Assembly: GCA_038751365.1 (NCBI GenBank)
Contig: JBCDGH010000007.1
Location: forward strand, 1-41,599
Reading direction: 5' to 3'
From: JBCDGH01 sp038751365
Lineage (GTDB): Bacteria; Patescibacteriota; JACMRA01
DNA: 41,599 nt
How positions within the stretch are numbered: position 1 is the first letter of the stretch; each line of letters opens with the position of its first letter. Positions 8,344 to 14,580 of this stretch are shown piece after piece. A program made the position numbers and the translations under genes. The notes beneath the pieces were generated by a model. That model was not told the origin of the DNA and ran no database searches. It saw only the letters and a list, made by a program, of their open reading frames with translations.

Positions 8344-8925
8344 TTATTCAGCTTGATGATAAACATTATCATACTTCAGTAGCATTTCACCCCAACTACT
8401 CTCAAAAACTGGTAGTTCTGGATCTGCTATTAACGCATATCTGCTCCAGCTCTCTAAAGCTTTTAACCTTTCCAATTTTCCTACATCCGTATGAGGATTG
8501 ATAGAAGGGCAGATTGGTTCTTTACCTGGACTTTTACCAATAGAGGCGTAAGCAGTCTTAAGTTCATAGGAATTCTCGCTGTCTTCTTTTTTGAAGTAGA
8601 TTGTTATTAACGATGTTGGTTTACCTACTCCAGATGAGACATGTGTAGGGCTTACCCTACCTCTTCTGAATTGAAATTGTGTGATTTCTGTTATTTCGAC
8701 AGGATTTTCTAACTCGATTAAGTTTCCTATGCCCCACATTCCATATTCCGAAATCAAATCAATTGTTGCTCCTTGATTTTCTGTTTGGTGAGGGTTTGGT
8801 TTAATTTTTGCTGTTGCTACTGCTAGCAACTGAATAGTAATCTCAGGGTGAGCTTGTAAATGTTTCCAAGAATCTTCGTAGATATTTAAATCAGATCCGT
8901 CAGCGAACTTTAGTACGTTAATCAT
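8344..8925 (-). CDS. Unknown protein, possibly barnase/EndoU-like (PBECR-type) nuclease
   Basis: 193 residues; TAGGAG lies about nine bases upstream of ATG 8925, a clear ribosome site. The segment WKHLQAHPEI (residues about 20-29) followed by a beta-rich part with LITIYFKKEDSENSYELKTA resembles the 'W-x-HI...HPE' and 'TAY' signatures I recall for phage-linked barnase-EndoU-colicin-RelE-fold nucleases. The match is from memory and weak; the protein may be something else. No signal peptide is seen. It forms a complete monocistronic unit with its own promoter and terminator. The coding sequence contains many stems, for example 8356-8372, 8645-8660 (GTAGGG/CCCTAC), 8673-8688, 8813-8830 (GTTGCTA/TAGCAAC) and 8853-8870. 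Confidence 0.72.
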   Translation of the reverse strand: MINVLKFADGSDLNIYEDSWKHLQAHPEITIQLLAVATAKIKPNPHQTENQGATIDLISEYGMWGIGNLIELENPVEITEITQFQFRRGRVSPTHVSSGVGKPTSLITIYFKKEDSENSYELKTAYASIGKSPGKEPICPSINPHTDVGKLERLKALESWSRYALIADPELPVFESSWGEMLLKYDNVYHQAE

Positions 8926-8991
8926 CGAATTTTTCTCCTAGTTCCTAGTAGCTAAACTGCAGTAAAACAATATTTTGCTTTACACCACCCA

Positions 8992-9020
8992 ATATAAGCT
9001 CAAAATTAAGTTTTGGTCAA
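8992..9020 (-). promoter_or_regulatory. Promoter of the 8344-8925 gene
   Basis: On the minus strand TTGACC (9020-9015), a 17-base spacer and TTATAT (8997-8992), preceded by GAGC. Confidence 0.65.
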
Positions 9021-9057
9021 AAAATACGACTAGCCCTTTAGTTGAGTGTGAAATGCT

Positions 9058-9116
9058 AGGTTAAAAAATAAGTTTTGACATTAGGTATTTTTTGTGCTAA
9101 CCTACGGCTAGGTTAG
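9058..9116 (+). promoter_or_regulatory. Promoter of the 9151 gene, copy 2 of the repeated block, with inverted repeat over the -10
   Basis: TTGACA (9075-9080), 17 bases, TAACCT (9098-9103). Bases 9058-9099 repeat 7597-7638 with one mismatch. Identity ends inside the -10. A perfect inverted repeat, CTAACCT (9097-9103) with AGGTTAG (9110-9116), spans the -10 and the expected start site, so this copy may carry an operator that the other lacks. Confidence 0.75.
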
Positions 9117-9150
9117 ATAGTTTTATATAGGATTTTGAAGAGGTTTTGAA

Positions 9151-9489
9151 ATGAAAAATTCTGAATCAATTGTTAAGTCAAACAGATTGTATTTAGGAGT
9201 ACCCGCAGTTTACAATGATTTTGAAGGAGAAGAGTATAACAATGATGTATTGTTTTTAGTTCCTAGAGATCTGGAGTATATGACTCCGCTAGAAATGTAC
9301 AATAAAATGATCCCAGATAACTATTTTTACTTTTACGATGCTGACGGAGAGCATTCCGGCAGCTGCTATGTTAATCTAGATGGTCTATTCGTTGCAGAAA
9401 ACGATCAAGTTAGAAGCCTCATTGATCACTCCCATTATGGGATCACTAACAATCTTACCTACAAGGTAATCCCCAAACTTAAAACATAA
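9151..9489 (+). CDS. Small acidic protein, function unknown
   Basis: 112 residues; GAGG lies about eight bases before ATG 9151. The protein is acidic and Tyr-rich in its first two thirds (YNDFEGEEYNNDVLFLVP, NYFYFYDADGEH), with no signal peptide or membrane helix. I do not recognise a family. It shares its promoter block with the 2H phosphoesterase gene and has its own terminator, so the two may be co-expressed from separate units. Stems within the coding sequence include 9273-9287 (GGAGT/ACTCC), 9340-9363 (GCTGaCGGA/TCCGgCAGC), 9430-9442 and 9455-9469 (TTACCT/AGGTAA). Confidence 0.75.
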   Translation: MKNSESIVKSNRLYLGVPAVYNDFEGEEYNNDVLFLVPRDLEYMTPLEMYNKMIPDNYFYFYDADGEHSGSCYVNLDGLFVAENDQVRSLIDHSHYGITNNLTYKVIPKLKT

Positions 9490-9498
9490 TATCTAATT

Positions 9499-9528
9499 AG
9501 CCCTCGTGTTTTTTCACAGGGCTCTTTT
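9499..9528 (+). terminator. Intrinsic terminator of the 9151 gene
   Basis: AGCCCT (9499-9504), a bulged C and GTG pair with CAC and AGGGCT (9515-9523) around a T loop. A short T-run follows. Confidence 0.8.
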
Positions 9529-9649
9529 GTTAGACTTATTCGCTAACTGATCTTATAGCTAATCGTTTAATCTGGAGTGTGATGTGACAAGCTGTAGAAG
9601 TAAATTTATTCTTTAGAAAATTTTTTTGGGATTTGAAAATAGTAAGCGC

Positions 9650-9678
9650 AAAAAAAGACAGTTAATCAAATAACTGTC
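9650..9678 (-). terminator. Intrinsic terminator of the ricin-B-like gene
   Basis: On the minus strand GACAGTTA (9678-9671) pairs with TAACTGTC (9664-9657) and is followed by seven T. Confidence 0.88.
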
Positions 9679-9727
9679 ATGTAAAAATAGGTGCAACTAG
9701 AATAAGTAGTTGAAATTGGCAAATAAT

Positions 9728-10189
9728 TTATTTGATATGCCAGTGTTGTGAATCGTCATTCACATCGCATTCTATTGCAGCGATGTCATTGCCGGTATCA
9801 GATAGACACCATGCGGATGAGCCTTTCATTTCAACAATGTCAATTCTATTTCCTATATCACCATTTTTCAATATCCTAAAAGTGAATTGTTTGTTCTCTG
9901 TTAAGTAGGCAGAGTTGTTTCTGCCGATACTGATATAATTTTTCCTTTGAGATCTTTGCCTAATGGACAGCGTGGGGCTGTCTGGGAAGGAGTCTTCAAA
10001 TGAAAAGACTAGACCAGCATCAGAAGAACTACAGTTTCCTGGGTAAATCCCGTTGCTCCTTGTGCTCGAAAGAGAAAGACATTTACCAGTAGCTGAGTTT
10101 ACAAGTTTGTAACTTTTATTACTTCTTGCATGCGCAGGTAAACTGAGTGCAGTCAAAATTAAAGTAAACAAAGCAAATGATTTGATCAT
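9728..10189 (-). CDS. Secreted ricin B-type (beta-trefoil) lectin-like protein
   Basis: 153 residues from ATG 10189. Residues 1-21 are a clear signal peptide ending in AHA. The mature part has a beta-trefoil flavour: 'KLVNSATGKCLSLSS' near the start, WCLSD near residue 127 and SQHWHIK at the very end, the last resembling the QxW motif of ricin-B repeats. Carbohydrate binding is plausible, but only one to two of the usual three repeats are easy to see. The gene has its own promoter and terminator. Its coding sequence contains many stems, for example 9748-9763 (GTGAAT/ATTCAC), 9762-9786, 9908-9925 (GGCAGA/TCTGCC), 9966-9982 (GACAGC/GCTGTC) and 9991-10010. Confidence 0.75.
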   Translation of the reverse strand: MIKSFALFTLILTALSLPAHARSNKSYKLVNSATGKCLSLSSTRSNGIYPGNCSSSDAGLVFSFEDSFPDSPTLSIRQRSQRKNYISIGRNNSAYLTENKQFTFRILKNGDIGNRIDIVEMKGSSAWCLSDTGNDIAAIECDVNDDSQHWHIK

Positions 10190-10245
10190 TTTTTTACCAA
10201 TATGGTGGACTTACTAAGCAATGTTATTTACCACTCAGTATGCTT

Positions 10246-10274
10246 AATACACCATACTAAACAAAACATGTCAA
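10246..10274 (-). promoter_or_regulatory. Promoter of the ricin-B-like gene
   Basis: On the minus strand TTGACA (10274-10269), 17 bases, TGTATT (10251-10246). The leader would be about 50 nt. Confidence 0.65.
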
Positions 10275-10328
10275 ACAATAAATTTTGACAATAACACCGT
10301 TATTTTTGATTGATAGTGGCTTTTTAGA

Positions 10329-10649
10329 TCATTCGCTATATTTCCTACTCCTCCACTTCTCGAGTAGGTTTTTAGCTATATCTTTATTCGCAGATTTGAT
10401 ATTGGAAGTGTTGATAGATATTGGTACGATTTTCACTACACCATTTTTGTTTTCTACAGTGGTTATGTTGTACTTACTTATTAATTCTTCCAAAAACTCA
10501 ATTTCTATATTCGCAAATTCAGACCATAGTTGCATACTTATCGGCTCTACTGCTTCAGCAAGATAATTCAAATAAGGTCGATCTGATTCAGTAATGTCAG
10601 TTTCTAAAATTTTGCATCTATTCCAATTTTTATTAGGTTGCTCTGTCAT
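10329..10649 (-). CDS. Small protein of unknown function
   Basis: 106 residues, soluble, mixed charge, with helical middle (LWSEFANIEIEFLEELISKY) followed by a beta-like stretch. I do not recognise it. It starts 31 bases after the stop of the DUF4256 gene on the same strand and no promoter is evident in the gap, so co-transcription with the two upstream genes is likely. A single strong stem (CCTACTC/GAGTAGG, near 10346-10370) lies in the coding sequence. Confidence 0.68.
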   Translation of the reverse strand: MTEQPNKNWNRCKILETDITESDRPYLNYLAEAVEPISMQLWSEFANIEIEFLEELISKYNITTVENKNGVVKIVPISINTSNIKSANKDIAKNLLEKWRSRKYSE

Positions 10650-10680
10650 AATTAGTTACAATATTTATCAAACACTTTTC

Positions 10681-11235
10681 TCACACCTTTAATAATCCTC
10701 TAAAACCTCTTGAGCTGTAGTAAGAATCGGCACCATTATGATAGATAAATACTTGACCATATCGGTAATCGCCAAACAAAGCTCCACCTAAATCTCTTAT
10801 TCCTCTTGGAGTCTCGATCCAACTTGAAGTTTTTGTATCAAATTGACCAAATTCTTGTAAAAACCGATATTCACCTTCATTTAACAATTCTATACCTATT
10901 CTTTTGGCTTCATCTAAAACACTACTTATAGGTTTAAATTTTTTTCTAGCCTCTAAGACTTTGTTGTCATAACATAGATTTCGACGACCTGCTGGGCTTT
11001 CTTTTGAGCAGTCAAAAAATATGTATTGATTTGATTCTTTGTCATATTTAAGTAGGTTTGGCTCACCTCCAGTCTCCTCCATTCGATTTAAAATAGATAA
11101 TTTACTAGGGTTTTGAAGTAATTTTTTACCTACATCTTGCCAACTAAACTCTAATGACAGTTTCTTATTGGTATTAAACCTCTTCTCAAATGTATTGAGC
11201 AAGTCTTCGATTTTAGCTGAAGGTAGGTTAGTCAT
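10681..11235 (-). CDS. DUF4256 family protein
   Basis: 184 residues, the usual length for this family. The match to the DUF4256 pattern, from memory, is strong along the whole chain: MEETGGEPNLL (about residues 52-62), FFDCSKESPAGRRNLCYD, EARKKF, GIELLNEGEYRFLQE, FDTKTSSWIETP, IRDLGGALFGDYRYG, VFIYHNGADSYYSSRGFRG. The invariant Cys, Asp, Arg and Tyr/His clusters suggest an enzyme, but the function is not known to me. It is the middle gene of a minus-strand group, 33 bases after the TraC-like gene. Confidence 0.9.
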   Translation of the reverse strand: MTNLPSAKIEDLLNTFEKRFNTNKKLSLEFSWQDVGKKLLQNPSKLSILNRMEETGGEPNLLKYDKESNQYIFFDCSKESPAGRRNLCYDNKVLEARKKFKPISSVLDEAKRIGIELLNEGEYRFLQEFGQFDTKTSSWIETPRGIRDLGGALFGDYRYGQVFIYHNGADSYYSSRGFRGLLKV

Positions 11236-11268
11236 TTTTCTATATTATGTTATAAGCAAAAGTCTTGT

Positions 11269-11973
11269 TTACATTTGTATATCAATACTGCTTACATCAC
11301 CAAGTCTGATAGATTCTAAAGTATCTGGGTTATAGGAGTTGTACATCAAGGCAATTAGTTGCTCCGTGTTTAGGAGATCAATTTTTAGGTCTAAAGATCC
11401 AATTCTAGAAGCAATCTGATCCACTCTACCCATGAGTAGTTTACGATTACGAATAAAATCTTCTTGTTTTTGTTTAATAATTCGAGTAGGATTAAGAGCT
11501 CTAAAAAACCTGCCGAACAAACCGTCCTTTAGTGATACTGGTTCATATCCTACTATAACGTAGAACTCTTTATCCATGATGTTTACTTCTCGAAGCATTT
11601 CTTTGATATACTCAATATACTCTTGCATTTTTACCCTTAAAAGGTCGTTTGTTTGTTGATCTTCAAGTTGTTTTAGTTTCTCTATATAGGGGTTTAAATC
11701 TAGGCGGCGGCTTTGTACGAGAATTTGAATCGGGAACTCAAGCGAGTTCAATACTCCTTGGAAGCTACCAATAATTTGTTCTTGTTCTTGAGAGCTTTTA
11801 AGAGCAAAATTAGCAGAGGAAACTGCAAGCACTGACCTCATCTGACTCTCTCTCAAAACTAGGACATCATCCCTAATCTCAGAGATTTCTACAAATCCAA
11901 GTGTAGAGCTCTTTGTTTTCTTAGTCGATACCGTATTTTGACTAGTGTTTTTAGAGTTAGCTGACTGTGCCAT
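11269..11973 (-). CDS. TraC-like (VirB4 N-terminal-like) domain protein
   Basis: 234 residues. The N-terminus is Ser/Thr/Asn/Lys-rich and disordered. From about residue 26 the sequence (GFVEISEIRDDVLVLRES, LAVSSANFALKSSQEQEQII, LNSLEFPIQILVQSRRLDL) matches the TraC-like domain often seen in CPR genomes, which corresponds to the N-terminal part of the VirB4/TraC ATPases of type IV secretion. The ATPase part with its Walker motifs is absent, and no other secretion genes are in the window. It may serve a DNA-uptake or secretion apparatus. The promoter lies seven bases upstream of the ATG, suggesting a leaderless mRNA. Confidence 0.68.
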   Translation of the reverse strand: MAQSANSKNTSQNTVSTKKTKSSTLGFVEISEIRDDVLVLRESQMRSVLAVSSANFALKSSQEQEQIIGSFQGVLNSLEFPIQILVQSRRLDLNPYIEKLKQLEDQQTNDLLRVKMQEYIEYIKEMLREVNIMDKEFYVIVGYEPVSLKDGLFGRFFRALNPTRIIKQKQEDFIRNRKLLMGRVDQIASRIGSLDLKIDLLNTEQLIALMYNSYNPDTLESIRLGDVSSIDIQM

Positions 11974-11980
11974 CTACCTG

Positions 11981-12009
11981 ATTTTAGTTTACATAATTTT
12001 TTTTGACAA
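11981..12009 (-). promoter_or_regulatory. Leaderless promoter of the TraC-like gene
   Basis: On the minus strand TTGTCA (12009-12004), 17 bases, TAAAAT (11986-11981); ATG 11973 follows after seven bases. The -35 overlaps the -35 of the divergent promoter. Confidence 0.7.
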
Positions 12010-12031
12010 GCTATTTAAAGTGAATTAAAAT
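12003..12031 (+). promoter_or_regulatory. Promoter of the 12061 gene
   Basis: TTGACA (12003-12008), 17 bases, TAAAAT (12026-12031). The leader of about 22 nt contains AGACT/AGTCT directly before the ATG and no Shine-Dalgarno. Confidence 0.75.
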
Positions 12032-12060
12032 GCCCAAAAGATTAAGACTAAATAGAGTCT

Positions 12061-13248
12061 ATGGCTGACAACTTTAACCCAAACCAAAACAATTACGACC
12101 CTAATCAATACGATCCAAGTCAACAACCTATACAACAACCTGAAAGTTTTGAACATCCTAACTTTAATCAAGTCATACCTAATGATGATTACAACTTTCC
12201 ACAAGCTCCAGCGCCAGCTGACGCTAGCCAAACTGCTCAGTTTTATAATGATTTTAGTCAGCAATTTCCTGATCAAGTAGAACCTAGTCAACAACCTATA
12301 CAACAATTTGATCCTAATCAGGGTTTTCAGCCTAACGAGATACCAACTATACCACCTGTAGCTCAAGCGGATATTAATCAAAATCCTTATGGGACTTATC
12401 CTGATGAAGAAGTAGTCCCAGCAGCTCAAAATAAATTTGAAGAAAAAAAGTCTGGCAGTAAGTTATTCTTTATCATTGCAGGTATTATTATCGTTGCGAT
12501 GCTAGGAGTATTGGGTTTTCTCTTTAATAGTAATTTACAAAGTAACCAAAACAGTAATGATAATTTGGTTGAGAATGTCGAGCCTGAGCCTCAGACTCTT
12601 GAAGAACCAGCTACTATTACCTTCAATAACGCAACGACCGGAGGTACAGGTACACCAGCCACTTTAGCTAGAAAGTTTAATTTGGCTGAATTACCAAAAG
12701 AGTGGGTTTTGAGTCGGTTTACTAGCATCGATAGAGACGGTAACGGAAACTGTACTAATGACAATATCTGTGGTCCTCAAGCTGATCCTGACAACGATAA
12801 CTTAAATAATCTTGATGAGTATAATTTTCAAACTGATCCATTGGTTAATGACAGTGACAAAGACGGTCTGGCAGATGGTGATGAGACTTATATTTATTAC
12901 AGTAGCCCCGTTAAATCTGACAGTGATAACGATACCTATAAAGATGGTACTGAGATGGCAAACTGTTATGACCCAATATCTTCAGCTCAGGGTGTAGCTG
13001 ATAAAGATAGATTGGATCAAATTCTAAATGCTGTAGGTCTAAAGAAGATTAAAGAGCCTACTATATCAACCCTAAAAGCTGTTGGGGCAACTGCTGAAGA
13101 TTTAGATAAGGGATATGTAGAAGAAAAATGCTTCTTTACGGCTACTGAAGATGATACTGAGAACGAAAATGAGGCTTCTGAAACTCCACCTTCAGACGGA
13201 ACCACTACGCAACCTCCGGCTAGTTCTACTACTGGCTCAGCGATTTAA
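12061..13248 (+). CDS. Membrane-anchored protein with thrombospondin type 3-like calcium-binding repeats
   Basis: 395 residues. Residues 1-135 are Asn/Gln/Pro-rich and disordered (NPNQN, DPSQQPIQQ repeated). A single membrane helix follows (FFIIAGIIIVAMLGVLGFLF, about 138-157). Then come a Thr/Pro linker and, around residues 222-305, calcium-binding D-x-D-x-D-G loops of the thrombospondin type 3 kind: DRDGNGNC, DPDNDNLNNLDE, DSDKDGLADGDE, DSDNDTYKDGTE. The tail is Thr/Glu/Pro-rich. Long cytoplasmic disordered N-terminus plus exported calcium-binding domain is the likely topology. Its 3' end overlaps that of the convergent methyltransferase gene by 20 bases. Confidence 0.82.
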   Translation: MADNFNPNQNNYDPNQYDPSQQPIQQPESFEHPNFNQVIPNDDYNFPQAPAPADASQTAQFYNDFSQQFPDQVEPSQQPIQQFDPNQGFQPNEIPTIPPVAQADINQNPYGTYPDEEVVPAAQNKFEEKKSGSKLFFIIAGIIIVAMLGVLGFLFNSNLQSNQNSNDNLVENVEPEPQTLEEPATITFNNATTGGTGTPATLARKFNLAELPKEWVLSRFTSIDRDGNGNCTNDNICGPQADPDNDNLNNLDEYNFQTDPLVNDSDKDGLADGDETYIYYSSPVKSDSDNDTYKDGTEMANCYDPISSAQGVADKDRLDQILNAVGLKKIKEPTISTLKAVGATAEDLDKGYVEEKCFFTATEDDTENENEASETPPSDGTTTQPPASSTTGSAI

Positions 13249-13951
13249 ATAGACAAATTTCGAATTTTGGTGCTGGAGCAGTTTTATTGGTATTTTTAGT
13301 GTAGGATAAATTCCAGTATTCTTGAAATTCCCAGTTACTTTTATGCGTCAGATTCAATAGATCACCTGTCGTTCTTTGGTATACTTTAGCCTTAATTTTT
13401 TTGTTTTGGTTGATATGCTTAATATAAAAACCGTTAGCATAATTTTCTACTTTAGCTTTTAGCACCCAATTAGATTTTACTCCTATTCTACTTAGAATTT
13501 TAGACGAAAGAGTCTTTGATATAGTAGAGTTATAATAGTTAGTTATCGTAGAGGGGTTGATAATTAGTAGTTGGTCAGATTTTATCCTTCTGAGGTAATT
13601 TTCTAACGTTTGAGAATTCATTTCACAAGCACTTAGACAGAAAATACTTAAATCAAACCTAATCTTTTGCTGTAAAAAGTCTTCACTTTGAAGAAAGCTA
13701 TAATTTTGACTTTTTATGTTTACTTTACAATAGTCTACAGCCAGTTTGTCTGAGTCTACTCCTAAATAATTACCTTTGTAATTTGTTGATTGTAACACTT
13801 GGGCAATGTAGCCAGATCCACAGCCGATATCTAGGATGGAATTGTATTCTGATTGATTAAAAAAGTTAGTTAGGAGTGGTTTTAGTAATCGATTATGGTC
13901 TGAGTTAGTACTGTGTAGATATGTATTGTATTCTTGGTAATTATAAGACAT
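13229..13951 (-). CDS. Class I SAM-dependent methyltransferase
   Basis: 240 residues. Motif I is clear at about residues 40-48 (ILDIGCGSGYIAQVL), with an acidic end of strand 2 (YLGVDSDK) and a motif II region (FDLSIFCLSACEMNS). The C-terminal half is basic and rich in Asn and Tyr. The substrate cannot be told. It is divergent from the Nudix gene (48-bp gap) and convergent with the calcium-binding protein gene, overlapping it by 20 bp. Confidence 0.82.
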   Translation of the reverse strand: MSYNYQEYNTYLHSTNSDHNRLLKPLLTNFFNQSEYNSILDIGCGSGYIAQVLQSTNYKGNYLGVDSDKLAVDYCKVNIKSQNYSFLQSEDFLQQKIRFDLSIFCLSACEMNSQTLENYLRRIKSDQLLIINPSTITNYYNSTISKTLSSKILSRIGVKSNWVLKAKVENYANGFYIKHINQNKKIKAKVYQRTTGDLLNLTHKSNWEFQEYWNLSYTKNTNKTAPAPKFEICLFKSLSQ

Positions 13952-13956
13952 TTGAT

Positions 13957-13985
13957 TTGACTAAGATATCCTTAATCAGTAATAG
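13957..13985 (+). promoter_or_regulatory. Promoter of the Nudix-thrS group
   Basis: TTGACT (13957-13962), 17 bases, TAATAG (13980-13985); ATG 14000 follows after 14 bases, so the leader would be about eight bases. Confidence 0.6.
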
Positions 13986-13999
13986 AAGTATATCTAAAT

Positions 14000-14545
14000 A
14001 TGTCTAATACTAGTACAAATTTAAATAAAAAAATATCCCAAAGATTAGATGAATTGTTGGAAGAGGGTTTAAATACCGGTAGATCACTATTCGTAGATTG
14101 CTTAATTCTAAACTCTAGAGGGCAAGTATTTGCTCAAAAAAGATCTTCAGACCGCTTAAAATTTCCTAATTGTTGGGATTTACCTGGAGGAGGTATTGAA
14201 AAAGGAGAAAGTATTCAGGTAGCAGCTCAAAGAGAACTACTAGAAGAGTTAAATTTTGAGTTAGAGAGTATAGTCACTATATTGGATGTTTTTGATTTTG
14301 ATTTACCAAAAAGTATGCAAAAGCCTGGCGAGAACTATCAATTTAGAGTTTTTCAACTATTAGTTAAGGTCATAGACTACTCAAAACCTATATTAGAAGT
14401 GGGTAAAGCTGTTAAATACGACTGGTTTGACGAATCAAATATTGAAACCTTAATGGAAGGAAGGTCTAAGGAAGTAGCTGATGATAGGTATTTAGTTGAC
14501 ACTGTTAGAAAAGCTCTAGATTGGAACAAAAAAATTAAAGATTAA
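14000..14545 (+). CDS. Nudix hydrolase
   Basis: 181 residues. The Nudix box G-x5-E-x7-R-E-U-x-E-E is complete from G64 to E83 (GGIEKGE...RELLEEL); the final Gly of the consensus is Asn85. LPGGG just before it and the following beta strands are typical. Substrate unknown; nucleotide pyrophosphate hydrolysis or isopentenyl-diphosphate isomerase-like activity are both possible (the QKRSSDRLKFPNCWDLPGGG layout suits either). thrS follows after 35 bases, so the two are probably co-transcribed. Confidence 0.88.
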   Translation: MSNTSTNLNKKISQRLDELLEEGLNTGRSLFVDCLILNSRGQVFAQKRSSDRLKFPNCWDLPGGGIEKGESIQVAAQRELLEELNFELESIVTILDVFDFDLPKSMQKPGENYQFRVFQLLVKVIDYSKPILEVGKAVKYDWFDESNIETLMEGRSKEVADDRYLVDTVRKALDWNKKIKD

Positions 14546-14580
14546 TAAAAATTAAATTACACTCACTGCACGATTAAAGT

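Noticed and set aside
4755..10189. Integron-like cassette array
   Set aside because: The cassettes alternate in orientation, no integrase gene is seen and no attC-like conserved ends are shared by all.
10289..10305. AATAAC/GTTATT stem below the 10329 gene as its terminator
   Set aside because: The stem is AT-only, the loop is three bases and no T-run follows on the minus strand.
12025..12429. 134-codon open frame antisense to the 12061 gene
   Set aside because: Its Arg/Leu/Ile-rich text is the shadow of the repetitive Asn/Gln/Pro codons on the plus strand.
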